DNA of 64,000 nucleotides from NCBI GenBank assembly GCA_963789565.1, contig CAWBKX010000001.1, forward strand, positions 27,880 to 91,879. The letters are read 5' to 3'. Positions 55,475-63,587 of the stretch are shown in pieces. The translations under genes were made by a program, and so were the position numbers. The notes beneath the pieces are model-generated. The model was not told where the DNA came from. It did no database searches and worked only from the letters and a program-made list of their open reading frames with translations. Position 1 is the first letter of the stretch. Every line of letters begins with the position of its first letter. The DNA comes from CALAGB01 sp963789565. Its GTDB lineage: Bacteria > Chloroflexota > Chloroflexia > Thermomicrobiales > Thermomicrobiaceae.

Positions 55475-55786
55475 ATGCGCGACCTACTTCCTGAGCTCAC
55501 CGAGTGGCAGGCGAACGGCGAGTCTATCGCCGTCGCCACCGTCGTCAAGGCCTCCGGTTCCTCACCTCGCCCGGTCGGTGCGAAGCTGGCCGTCACCAAG
55601 TCTGGCCGCATGGCCGGTTCGGTTAGCGGCGGCTGCGTCGAGGGCGCCGTCTTCGAAACAGCCATGGACGTACTCAAGACACGCAAGCCACAGTTGGTGC
55701 ACTACGGCATCAGCGACGAGATGGCGTGGGACGTCGGGCTGAGCTGCGGTGGCATGATCGACGTCTTCATCGAACCGTACGAGTAG
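55475..55786 (+). CDS. XdhC/CoxI N-terminal-domain protein
   Basis: 103 residues comprising a single XdhC_CoxI domain. ASGSSPRPVGAKLAV, SVSGGCVEGA and LSCGGMIDVF are the family marks. XdhC proteins bind and deliver molybdenum cofactor to hydroxylases. The frame is open upstream within coxE, but ATG 55475 with AAGGA is the true start, 20 bases after the coxE stop. The following gene supplies the Rossmann part in a separate protein. Confidence 0.87.
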   Translation: MRDLLPELTEWQANGESIAVATVVKASGSSPRPVGAKLAVTKSGRMAGSVSGGCVEGAVFETAMDVLKTRKPQLVHYGISDEMAWDVGLSCGGMIDVFIEPYE

Positions 55787-55798
55787 ACGGTTCCGGAC

Positions 55799-56581
55799 GT
55801 GTTTGAGCAGCTGAGAAATCTCATCCAGCAGGAAGAGCCCGTCGCTCTGGCAACCATCGTCAGCGGCGATCATATCGGTGCCAAGCTGCTGCTGCGTGAC
55901 TCCGGCGATGTCGAAGGCTCGTTACACAACGACGAGCTCGACGAGCTTGTCATCGCCGACGCGCGTCAAATGCTGCCGCTGGAGAGGACTGAGACCCGCG
56001 GTTACACACTCGGTGACGGCCGCGAATTCCAGGTCTACATCGAGAGCTACCTTCCGCCACGACGGCTGGTGGTGGTCGGAGCAGTGCACATCGCCATCCC
56101 TCTGGTCTCTTTCGCCAAGGAGCTCGGCTACCACACCACCGTCATCGACGCACGCGGTCTCTTCGCCTCGCGCGATCGCTTTCCTCACGCCGACGAGCTC
56201 ATCGAATCCTGGCCGGACGAAGCCCTATCGACATTGCCGCTCGGTCCAGAGACCGCCATCGTCATGCTGGCCCACGACCCCAAATTCGAAGATCCCGCCA
56301 TGGAGGTCGCGCTCAAGAGCCGCGCGGGCTATATAGGCGCAATGGGTAGCCGCAAGACGAGCGAGGAACGCAACGCACGCCTGGTCGCCGGTGGATTTAC
56401 TCAGGAGCAGGTGGATCGTATCCACGGGCCGGTCGGTATCAATATCGGAGCGCGTGAGCCAGGAGAAGTGGCCGTGAGTATTCTGGCCGAGATCATCGCC
56501 GTTCGTCGTGGACGTGATCCGCGAAGAGCCGATTCCGGTCTGTTGCCGGCCAAGTCTGACGCAGCGCCGCGCTCGTCATGA
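55799..56581 (+). CDS. XdhC-family protein with Rossmann C-terminal domain
   Basis: 260 residues. The C-terminal XdhC domain is a Rossmann fold with VVVGAVHIAIPLVSFAKELG and GAMGSRKTSEER. The N-terminal ~80 residues retain the outline of the XdhC_CoxI domain (PVALATIVSGDHIGAKLLL) but lack its SGGC and SCGG motifs. With the small protein just upstream, the two probably act together on the cofactor. GTG 55799, 12 bases after the previous stop; its stop overlaps mocA by ATGA. Confidence 0.87.
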   Translation: MFEQLRNLIQQEEPVALATIVSGDHIGAKLLLRDSGDVEGSLHNDELDELVIADARQMLPLERTETRGYTLGDGREFQVYIESYLPPRRLVVVGAVHIAIPLVSFAKELGYHTTVIDARGLFASRDRFPHADELIESWPDEALSTLPLGPETAIVMLAHDPKFEDPAMEVALKSRAGYIGAMGSRKTSEERNARLVAGGFTQEQVDRIHGPVGINIGAREPGEVAVSILAEIIAVRRGRDPRRADSGLLPAKSDAAPRSS

Positions 56582-57186
56582 GCCGGATCGCGGCAGCTAT
56601 CCTCGCGGCCGGAACGTCGAGCCGACTCGGCACTCCCAAACAGCTCCTCGATCTTGGCGGCCGCCCGGTTCTGGCGCACACCCTCAGTGCCGTCAAGCAA
56701 TCCCGTGTCGACCTCGTTCTGGTCGCTCTCGGCCACGAGCAGAGCAGCATCGAAGCCAGCATCGATCTCAGTGGATCGATCATCATCACGAACCCGCACT
56801 ACGCCGAGGGCCAGAGCACCTCGGTCGTAGCGGTCGTTCGCGAATTACCGGATGACGTCGACGCGGTCGTCTTTGCCCTCGGGGATCAGCCTCTGGTTGA
56901 GCCCGCGATCATCGACGCGTTGATCGCAGCATTTCGCGGCGGAGCGGCAATCGCCCAGCCACGCTACGCCGAAGGGCGAGGCAACCCGATCCTGATCGCG
57001 CGCGAATTCTTCGCGGAGCTGCTGGAACTGACCGGCGACGTCGGCGCCCGGCCGATCCTGGAACGACACCGAGATCAAATTACGCTCGTGGATGTCTCCA
57101 GCCACTCTCGACCAGGCGATATCGATACCGTCGACGACTTCGCGGCGATTCGGCAGCAGTACCGCCAACAGCAGGGCGCTTCGTGA
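56578..57186 (+). CDS. mocA: Molybdenum cofactor cytidylyltransferase-like protein (MocA)
   Basis: 202 residues. AAAILAAGTSSRLGTPKQLL is the nucleotidyltransferase signature and GDQPLVEPAI the metal site of the MobA/MocA family. It would convert molybdopterin to the cytosine dinucleotide form needed by the upstream hydroxylase. ATG 56578 overlaps the XdhC stop by ATGA. The Nudix gene starts in a GTGA overlap with its stop. Confidence 0.88.
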   Translation: MSRIAAAILAAGTSSRLGTPKQLLDLGGRPVLAHTLSAVKQSRVDLVLVALGHEQSSIEASIDLSGSIIITNPHYAEGQSTSVVAVVRELPDDVDAVVFALGDQPLVEPAIIDALIAAFRGGAAIAQPRYAEGRGNPILIAREFFAELLELTGDVGARPILERHRDQITLVDVSSHSRPGDIDTVDDFAAIRQQYRQQQGAS

Positions 57187-57695
57187 GCACCTTCAACTTC
57201 AGCCGGCCGATCCGCTACTGCCCTCATTGTGGCGAGCCGATCGGTGCCTGCTTGATTGGAGGGCAGGACCGACCCTTCTGTGCTTCATGCAAGACCGCGT
57301 TCTACGAAGATCCCAAGCTGGCGGTGGCGGTGTTGGTCTGCTCGAAGGGAGGGCTCGTCCTGCAGCGGCGCAAGATCGACCCGGGCATGGGCAAGTGGAC
57401 CTTCCCGTCCGGCTACGTTGAACGAGGCGAGCGAGTCGAGCATGCCGCTGCACGCGAGACGTTGGAGGAGACCGGGCTGGAAGTCCGAGTCGACAGACTT
57501 CTGGGGCTTTATTCACATCCCGGCAACCCGGTGGTGTTGGCGGTCTATTCGGCAGCTGCGGTTGGCGGCGCCCTCACGGTCAGCGAAGAGAGTCATGATG
57601 TGGCGACCTTCCCACCCGATCGACTGCCCGAACTCGCGTTTGAACACGACGCTCAGATCGTCGAGACCTGGCTCCGCTCTTCGCGTATCGACTGA
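57183..57695 (+). CDS. Nudix hydrolase with N-terminal zinc ribbon
   Basis: 170 residues. A zinc ribbon (YCPHCGEP and PFCASCKTAFYEDP) precedes the Nudix box, seen as GYVERGERVEHAAARETLEE plus TGL. This is the NudC-like or general Nudix layout; the substrate is unknown. It starts at GTG 57183 in a GTGA overlap with mocA, so it belongs to the hydroxylase operon and may tie nucleotide clearing to it. corA lies 81 bases downstream. Confidence 0.87.
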   Translation: MSTFNFSRPIRYCPHCGEPIGACLIGGQDRPFCASCKTAFYEDPKLAVAVLVCSKGGLVLQRRKIDPGMGKWTFPSGYVERGERVEHAAARETLEETGLEVRVDRLLGLYSHPGNPVVLAVYSAAAVGGALTVSEESHDVATFPPDRLPELAFEHDAQIVETWLRSSRID

Positions 57696-57776
57696 CCGCA
57701 TGTTGCGTTCAGGTGACTACTCTAGCGCCACGAAGGTATCGGAATTCGAGCGCCCGGCCTTCCGCCGTGGAGGACG

Positions 57777-58748
57777 ATGATCGAACTTCAGCTCCTCAAC
57801 ACCAAGAAGACTGACGCAAAGTCCGTGACCATCGACCAGATCGATGGGTTAGTCGACGACCCGGATTCACTCCTCTGGGTCGACCTGATCGATCCAACAC
57901 CCGATGACTTTCGCCGGATCACTGAAGAGTTCAACTTCCATCCCCTGGCACTGGAGGACGCGCAGAAGCGGCATCAGCGACCAAAGATCGATGTCTACGA
58001 CAATTTCTTTTTTCTCGTCTTCTATGCCGTCCGGGAGGACGATCACGGCGTGGACTTCGCCACGCAGGAGGTCGCCTTTTTCATCGGCCAGAACTATCTC
58101 GTGACGGTGCATCACGGCCACTGCCATGAGATCGAAGGAACCGTGCGGCGCTGGCGGGAGAACGTACCGCGCGGTAATCACGCTGGGCCGGCCATTCTCC
58201 TCTACTCGATCCTCGACGCGATCGTCGACAACTACTTCCCGGTATTGGATTCGGTCGCGGAGCGAACAGATGAGCTCGAGCAGCGCATCTTTGACGACGA
58301 CGGACACGAGGCGCTCGAACTCATCTTCCAGCTTCGCAAGAATCTTCTGGCGTTGCGTCGCATTCTCGGGCCCGAGCGAGACATGATGAGCATCGTAGCG
58401 CGGCGTGACATGGAGCTTCTCGGTGAGGAGACGTCCGTCTATTTTCAGGACGTCTACGATCACGTGCTGCGTGTCACCGACGCCATCGACACCTACCGCG
58501 ATCTCCTCTCAAGCGCGCTCGACGCCTACTTGTCGGTGACCTCGAACAACCTCAACCAAGTGATGCGGACGCTGACCTCCTGGAGCATCATTTTGATGTC
58601 TCTGGCACTCATCGCCGGAATCTACGGCATGAATTTCATCTTGACGCCATCCCAGGATTGGCGCTGGGGTTTCTGGTTCTCCATGTCGACGATGTTCACG
58701 CTTGGACTTGTGCTGTTCGCGTGGTTCAAGCGCATTGACTGGCTCTGA
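57777..58748 (+). CDS. corA: CorA-family magnesium/divalent metal transporter
   Basis: 323 residues. The C-terminus has two transmembrane segments flanking the pore motif YGMNF (SWSIILMSLALIAGIYGMNF and FWFSMSTMFTLGLVLFAWF) and ends FKRIDWL as in the family. The long N-terminal cytoplasmic domain is helical. ATG 57777 follows GGAGGA closely. The 3' end is overlapped antisense by the serine recombinase frame, but the protein itself appears complete. Confidence 0.92.
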   Translation: MIELQLLNTKKTDAKSVTIDQIDGLVDDPDSLLWVDLIDPTPDDFRRITEEFNFHPLALEDAQKRHQRPKIDVYDNFFFLVFYAVREDDHGVDFATQEVAFFIGQNYLVTVHHGHCHEIEGTVRRWRENVPRGNHAGPAILLYSILDAIVDNYFPVLDSVAERTDELEQRIFDDDGHEALELIFQLRKNLLALRRILGPERDMMSIVARRDMELLGEETSVYFQDVYDHVLRVTDAIDTYRDLLSSALDAYLSVTSNNLNQVMRTLTSWSIILMSLALIAGIYGMNFILTPSQDWRWGFWFSMSTMFTLGLVLFAWFKRIDWL

Positions 58749-60381
58749 TCGCCGGTCATGTCGATCAGTCCTTCCCACACGATCCGGTAACGCTTGCGGC
58801 CGATCACATCGCCGTCCGGGTCTGGCGTCACGGTTGCTCGCAGCTGCAACACGTCGAATACTTCCCGCCGTTCGGCCGGTGTCGCGTGTTCCCAGGCGAA
58901 TGCAATCTCACGAACGAAGGTTTCGAGCGCGTCCACCTGACCCAGACTGATCGCGTTCGTCTTGACTGATCCGAGCGCGTCCAATGAGCGGGTTAGGTCG
59001 CCTAGTTCGGCCTCAAGATTTGCGAGAATCGTTCTCAGACTACGCTCGCGTTCCGGCGACACATCGTCCATCAGCAATTCGCGCGTGGCCTTGTCCATCG
59101 CACGCCGTCGCCTCGCGATTTCCCGCTCTATCGTCGCCATGCGCTCGAGATAGGTTTCGGCGCCGTCGCTGGCCTGTTCTCTGAGCATGGCGAACGCGAC
59201 CGCAATCCGGTCAGGATCGAACAACGCCCGCCCCAACTGGTCCGATGCGTACGCTTCCAGTTCGTCCGCGTGAATCCAGGCGAGGTCACATTTCGGCACG
59301 CCGGCCAATTCCGCTTGCCGTTTCTTCGATCGGATGCAGCCGTAGTAGCGCCGCAATCCGTAACGCTTGCCGCTGGAGCCGGTCATCTGCTGGCGTCCGG
59401 TCGATATCTGCCCGCCACAACGGCCACAGACCAGCATTCCGCGCAACGTGAAGGGATCATCGTCGCCCTTCAGGAATTTCGCGGCGTGCGTGCGCTTGCG
59501 GCGTTCGATGGCTTGTTGAACATCGGCGAGTTCTTCGTCCGAGACGATGGGAGGGATTGCGACCGACGCCCAATCATCCGACGGCAAGGCAATCACGCGG
59601 CGCTTGCCCTTGCCGCGCTGGTCGATCGTCTTGCCGTGGACGTAGCGTCCGGTAATGGATGGGTTATTGATGATCGAGTAGACCGACGCGCCGGTCCAGC
59701 GTGGCGCCCCGTTGGCGGTCGGAATGCCCGCCGCCGTGAGCTCGTTCGCTACCTCGTCAAACGATTTCGTGCGCAGCGATTGCAGCATGCGCAGGATGAC
59801 CGCGCGTTGATCCTCGTCAATCGCCAGACCGATCGTCTTGCTGGTCTTGGCATCGGTCACGCGGCGATGACCATACGGCGTCCTGCCCTGCCCCATCACG
59901 AGGCCACGGTGAATCTTGGCCCGCTTGCCGAGCGCGAAGCGTACGACCAGGTTGAGGCGTTCGTAGCTATCGACCGCTGACATGATGTCTTTCTGAAGTT
60001 GACCGGATGGCCCATCGTCGAATTGCTGGCGTACATAGGTGACGTCCACGTTTGAGCGGGTCAGCATGCGTTCAATCGCTTTGAGCTTGCCGATATCACG
60101 CGCCAGACGGGACGTATCGAACACGATCAGACGATCGAATTGGCTCGCCTGTGCGGCTTCGAGGATGTCGAGGAGGCCCGGCAAGTCCAATCCGCGCCAC
60201 TTCCAACGTCGGAACGCTCCATGACTACGACCATGCCGAGACGTTCGGCAAGCTCAGTACACTCGGTCAATTGTCCGTCGAGGGAGTAGCCACGATCTTC
60301 TTGAATGATGGAGGAAACCCGGCGATAGACGGCCGCTCGTGATTGTGCGGAGGCAAGCGGTTCGTTAGACTTCTCTCGCAT
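58622..60381 (-). pseudogene. Large serine recombinase, split by a frameshift
   Basis: The N-terminal catalytic part lies in one frame (60190-60381) with the catalytic serine S23 in YRRVSS. The rest (58622-60190, beginning LDLPGLLDILEAAQ) is in another frame. The two join at about 60190-60192 by a one-base shift. The larger part shows the recombinase domain (GRTPYGHRRV), a zinc ribbon (CGRCGG and YYGCIRSKK) and a coiled coil. It would integrate or excise the element. The last ~42 residues are merely antisense corA. As read it is broken, unless the shift is a sequencing error. Confidence 0.8.
58740..58790. other. Probable attachment-site junction of the integrated element
   Basis: The recombinase reading frame continues antisense through the last ~127 bases of corA with no conserved C-terminus there. 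The natural recombinase end and the corA stop lie close together here, so the crossover is most likely within this window. No second copy of the core is available in the sequence to fix it. Confidence 0.35.
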
Positions 60382-60473
60382 TGGTCGCTCCTAACGACTG
60401 ATGCCAACGCCCGGGCGTTCACGCGCGCCGGGCTTCTCTGTGCTCAGTATACGCCCCGACAGGCCACAAAAGC

Positions 60474-60503
60474 GCCCGCCGTGGCTGGTGGACCACGGCG
60501 GGC
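60474..60503 (-). terminator. Intrinsic terminator after the capsid gene
   Basis: An 11-base perfect stem (GCCCGCCGTGG and CCACGGCGGGC) with an 8-base loop is followed on the minus strand by GCTTTTG. It lies just downstream of the minus-strand capsid gene. Confidence 0.65.
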
Positions 60504-60532
60504 AGGGTAAGGGGGAGATGGAAGTGTTCGAG

Positions 60533-61705
60533 TTAGGCGGTGATGTCGACCAGCCGGATCGCATCCGATTGACGGATCCAGAACAGGCAACTCATCTCAA
60601 ATCGGACCTGGACCAAGTTCGTGGAGAGCTTGGAGTACGGGTCGAATAGGACGTCCATCCCGCCGACATAGAGCTGCCCGACTCGCGTGGTGTCGATCAG
60701 GGTCGGTACTGCCGAACCGGTCACCTCCACGGTTTGCACGTCCCAGACCATGTGCGGCCCGATGCGCGCGCCCGGAGACGACAGAATGTAGTTGTTCGTG
60801 TTGTCGCTCAGGAGGTCGAGCGTCGCCGCGTCGGTGGTGTCGACCGCCAGCAGATTCGGATTGTAGCCGTTCGCCCGCATGCTCCCGACGCCGTTGCGCA
60901 GACTCGTGAGCACGTCGGTCGCGAACGCTTCAGTCGTCGGGGTGGCGGCCGTAATCTGCGCCTGCACGTGCCCATCCAACGCCGTCTGCAACTGATAGAG
61001 TCCTTCACTATTCAGCCACGATCGCGCCGCCGTCATGGACGCCAACAACTGCGTCGGAACATCGGTAATCAGCACCGCCAACGTCTTCAGCGCCGTGTTG
61101 GCGAACGCCAGGTCGACGGTCAGGACCGCTTTCTCGGTCGTTGCCGCAAGCGCGCGTTCCACATCACCCGCAAGCGAACGGGCCGCTTGCGACCAATCGT
61201 CGACCGATGTCGTCTCAGGACCGACCGGCTGCACCGGCAAACTGGACCACAACCAACGCCGATCCATGCCAATGGTGGCGATCGGGTCGACGCGGTAGGT
61301 GGCTGGCGTGCGGTAGTGGCCCGCATCGGTGGAGAGTGCGGCGAAAAGATCCGGTCCGGTGATCTTCACACTTGGATGTGATCGCAGATTCCAGCCCGCG
61401 TCGAAGATGGCGCCAGCGAGTCCGCCGCCCGGATTCATGCGCTGGTCGATCGGTCGGTCAGACGTTGGTGACGATGCCCGGTTCGTGCCGAAAACCTGAG
61501 ACATAGCCTCACGGTTCGTCGTGGCCCGGTCCTCGTTGGCTTTCGCGTCCTCGAATTCGTTCAGGAGCGCCTGAATCTGGCGATCACGGGTCTTCACCTC
61601 ACCGGCCACATCGGCCGGCAAGCCGTCGGTATACGTCGCCAGCACGGCCCGCTGTTCGCTGGCGAGCGCCTGTAGTTCCATCTTGATCTGTCCACTGGTT
61701 CGCAT
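60533..61705 (-). CDS. HK97-fold phage major capsid protein
   Basis: 390 residues. The first ~75 residues form a coiled-coil, scaffold-like segment (residues about 5-65), followed by the HK97-type shell domain. The end VRFEMSCLFWIRQSDAIRLV is typical of the P-domain of this family. No prohead protease gene is adjacent. ATG 61705 follows GAGAGG. It is transcribed toward the recombinase gene and is terminated by the hairpin at 60474-60503. Confidence 0.75.
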   Translation of the reverse strand: MRTSGQIKMELQALASEQRAVLATYTDGLPADVAGEVKTRDRQIQALLNEFEDAKANEDRATTNREAMSQVFGTNRASSPTSDRPIDQRMNPGGGLAGAIFDAGWNLRSHPSVKITGPDLFAALSTDAGHYRTPATYRVDPIATIGMDRRWLWSSLPVQPVGPETTSVDDWSQAARSLAGDVERALAATTEKAVLTVDLAFANTALKTLAVLITDVPTQLLASMTAARSWLNSEGLYQLQTALDGHVQAQITAATPTTEAFATDVLTSLRNGVGSMRANGYNPNLLAVDTTDAATLDLLSDNTNNYILSSPGARIGPHMVWDVQTVEVTGSAVPTLIDTTRVGQLYVGGMDVLFDPYSKLSTNLVQVRFEMSCLFWIRQSDAIRLVDITA

Positions 61706-61817
61706 TGGGTGTTGCCTCTCGTTGGAGGCTCGGAGCGGCTGGCGATTCAGAATACACGCCAGAGCCGTACCGAGCGGTACGTCATCATTCGGCGTGCATC
61801 CGCAACGTCTGCCGGGG

Positions 61818-61910
61818 CTACCCCACGGCCGCAGGAGCTACCTCCTGCGGGGTCCAGGGGCGAAGTGCACGCACCCATTCTATCGTATTGCGATAGAATT
61901 GAGGCGGCAT
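61818..61910 (-). CDS. Possible 30-residue leader ORF before the capsid gene
   Basis: ATG 61910 has GGAG about 6 bases upstream and encodes 30 residues beginning MPPQFYRNTIEW, ending at TAG (61818). Several inverted repeats overlap it. It could be a leader peptide or chance; there is no homology. Confidence 0.25.
   Translation of the reverse strand: MPPQFYRNTIEWVRALRPWTPQEVAPAAVG
61829..61899 (-). promoter_or_regulatory. Structured leader: two strong hairpins upstream of the capsid gene
   Basis: ATTCTATCG/CGATAGAAT (61877-61885 and 61891-61899, 5-base loop) and CCGCAGGAG/CTCCTGCGG (61829-61837 and 61842-61850, 4-base loop) are perfect inverted repeats. They lie between the upstream terminator and the capsid start. 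The first could also be a protein operator. Confidence 0.4.
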
Positions 61911-61929
61911 TTGTTTCTCCAAACAGAGC

Positions 61930-61965
61930 GACAACGCCGTAGGTGGTCAACCCTACGGCGTTGTC
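61930..61965 (-). terminator. Terminator after the 121-residue phage gene
   Basis: A 14-base perfect stem GACAACGCCGTAGG/CCTACGGCGTTGTC with an 8-base loop lies just downstream of the minus-strand gene at 61976. A weak T-containing stretch follows. Confidence 0.6.
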
Positions 61966-61975
61966 GTGTCTGCCC

Positions 61976-62341
61976 TCAGTTCAGGGACTGACTGCGCATG
62001 ATGGCGTTGACTTTGGCCGCTCCGATCAGAAACCCAGCGGCCATGAAGAACGACTTCAGCGGCGATGCCTCGAACGCACTGGCAACCGTGCGCAGTTCGT
62101 CGGAGATGACCTTCACGTCGGCCGCTTCCAGCGCATAGGACGCCTGCCAGACCGGTTCCACGTCCACGCCCATACGATCAACGTAGAGGCCCACAGACCG
62201 CCACCAGGACGCTTGTGCGGCTGGCATGGCCTCAGACGCGAGCGCCGTGTGTAGGATCGCTACAATCGCATCTCGTTGATCGTCGGGCATAGCGTGGAGC
62301 GCGGTGAAAAGTTTCTGCGATGCGTTCAGACTGCTGGTCAT
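61976..62341 (-). CDS. Hypothetical protein of the phage-like element
   Basis: 121 residues; I do not recognise a family. It is mostly helical, with SQKLFTALHAMPDDQRDAIV and SPLKSFFMAAGFLIGAAKVN; the latter may be a hydrophobic patch rather than a membrane segment. ATG 62341 has GGGGAG upstream. It occupies the place between small terminase and capsid where large terminase, portal and protease would be expected. Confidence 0.6.
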   Translation of the reverse strand: MTSSLNASQKLFTALHAMPDDQRDAIVAILHTALASEAMPAAQASWWRSVGLYVDRMGVDVEPVWQASYALEAADVKVISDELRTVASAFEASPLKSFFMAAGFLIGAAKVNAIMRSQSLN

Positions 62342-62358
62342 GGTCGTCTAACTCCCCT

Positions 62359-62922
62359 TCAGCTTGCGCTCGGCCCAAGAAAGGCCCTTTTCGCGTCGAA
62401 TGCCGGTTTGCGCGGGTCGAAGCGGTCGGATGCGTCGACCATGACGGGGCGCTGGTTTCGGAGAAACCGCTCCATCGGATCGTCTGCACTCTTCTCCGGT
62501 GCCGCCTTGAGTCGTTGCCGTGACGTCGGGGTCAGCCCAAAGTCTTTACAGCCACTCAGGAACATCGAAAACCAACGGTTCCGCATGCCGAGTAACGGAT
62601 GCGGCCGCATTGCCCCGCGTGGTCCCTCGAGCATCAGGCCGTCTTCTTCGATTTGGCGGTCCATCTTCAAGAATCTGACCCTACGAGTCGCAGAGCATGG
62701 CTGAATGCGTCTCGATCGAGCGCCGTGAGACGGCCGAGCTTGCGCAACGTTGGCCCATTGTGCTTCCAGAATGCCTTTCGCTTCGTCTCCCAGCCGGAAC
62801 GGCATACGCGCCGTGCCGAGTTCGTCGGCTGGCAGGTCCGCTAAGGTCTTTTCTGGCTTCTGGCGGTTTCTGCCCTGATAGCGTTGACTGTTCGGATTCG
62901 CAATCGGCCCTCGTGAGCCCAT
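62359..62922 (-). pseudogene. P27-type phage terminase small subunit with two compensating frameshifts
   Basis: The frame opens MGSRGPIANPNSQRYQG and ends with SMFLSGCKDFGLTPTSRQRL, both typical of P27 small terminases. Between about 62670 and 62742 the annotated frame reads an Arg-rich stretch, while the next frame gives KLGRLTALDRDAFSHALRLV, the segment the family should have. Two nearby indels therefore appear to shift out and back. Small terminase recognises phage DNA for packaging. ATG 62922 follows GGGAGGCG. It is probably inactive if the indels are real. Confidence 0.65.
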
Positions 62923-63009
62923 GGTTCGCCTCCCTAATGTTGAATTTCCATAACCTGCAACCGAAAGATTCTGTCTCGCGTGGTTCTACGGATCGCAGTT
63001 CCGCCTGAA

Positions 63010-63381
63010 CTATCGAGCGCCCTTCCCCCTCTCGGTCAGTTTCTCATCCGTCTCTGTGCTTCTGGACGCGACGGTGACAGCCTTCCACAGAGTGGGCGCT
63101 GAAGATTCCGTGGATCGAGTCGAGCGCCGCCGTCTCGGATGGCGCCTGCCGGTGATGCACTTCGGTTGCTTTGATGTGCAGCCCCCGCGGGCAGTACTCG
63201 CAGATCGGATATGCCTTGTAGGAACGTCGGCCCGAAGGTTCCGCCATTGCCGGTCGTAACCCAGCGCCGTCGACGATCTCCGGTTCTTGGGCTTGTGCTC
63301 TTGGCAGTATGAGCCGCTGCCGTAGACTAAGCGTCCGCAGCCAGGACGTCCGCACGCATGAGGCGGCATCGTCGGGGTCAT
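63010..63381 (-). pseudogene. HNH endonuclease, frameshifted
   Basis: Starting at ATG 63381 (AAGGAGG upstream), the protein reads ACGRPGCGRLVYGSGSYCQE then GYDRQWRNLRAD, as in phage HNH proteins. The continuation AYPICEYC and the catalytic EVHHR lie in a second frame, and NLQ...LCG versus CHRR lie in two frames again. At least two indels are needed to join them. Phage HNH enzymes usually lie beside terminase genes, as here. It overlaps the zinc ribbon stop by ATGA. Confidence 0.65.
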
Positions 63382-63587
63382 GGGTTGCCTCCTTCCACAC
63401 AGCGCGTACATATCTTCACCGCATACTCGAACGTGCTCTTCAGTGGCGCGCCGCACTCGGTGCAGGTCGACGGCGCGCAGACCGGGCACGCCTGCCAGCG
63501 GCCAGCCGATGCGTTCATCTGCGAGCGGGTAACGGTCCACTCGTGGCCGCAGCGTGGGCAGGTGCAGCGGATCGTCGAGTCAGTCAT
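63378..63587 (-). CDS. Small zinc-ribbon protein
   Basis: 69 residues with four CxxC-type pairs (CTCPRCG, CPVCAP, CTECGA, ICTRC), so two zinc knuckles are likely. Proteins of this kind occur in small phage elements near HNH and terminase genes; the function is unknown. ATG 63587 follows AAGGGGGCG and overlaps the upstream stop by ATGA. It is the one gene here without visible frame damage apart from the capsid and 121-residue genes. Confidence 0.65.
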   Translation of the reverse strand: MTDSTIRCTCPRCGHEWTVTRSQMNASAGRWQACPVCAPSTCTECGAPLKSTFEYAVKICTRCVEGGNP

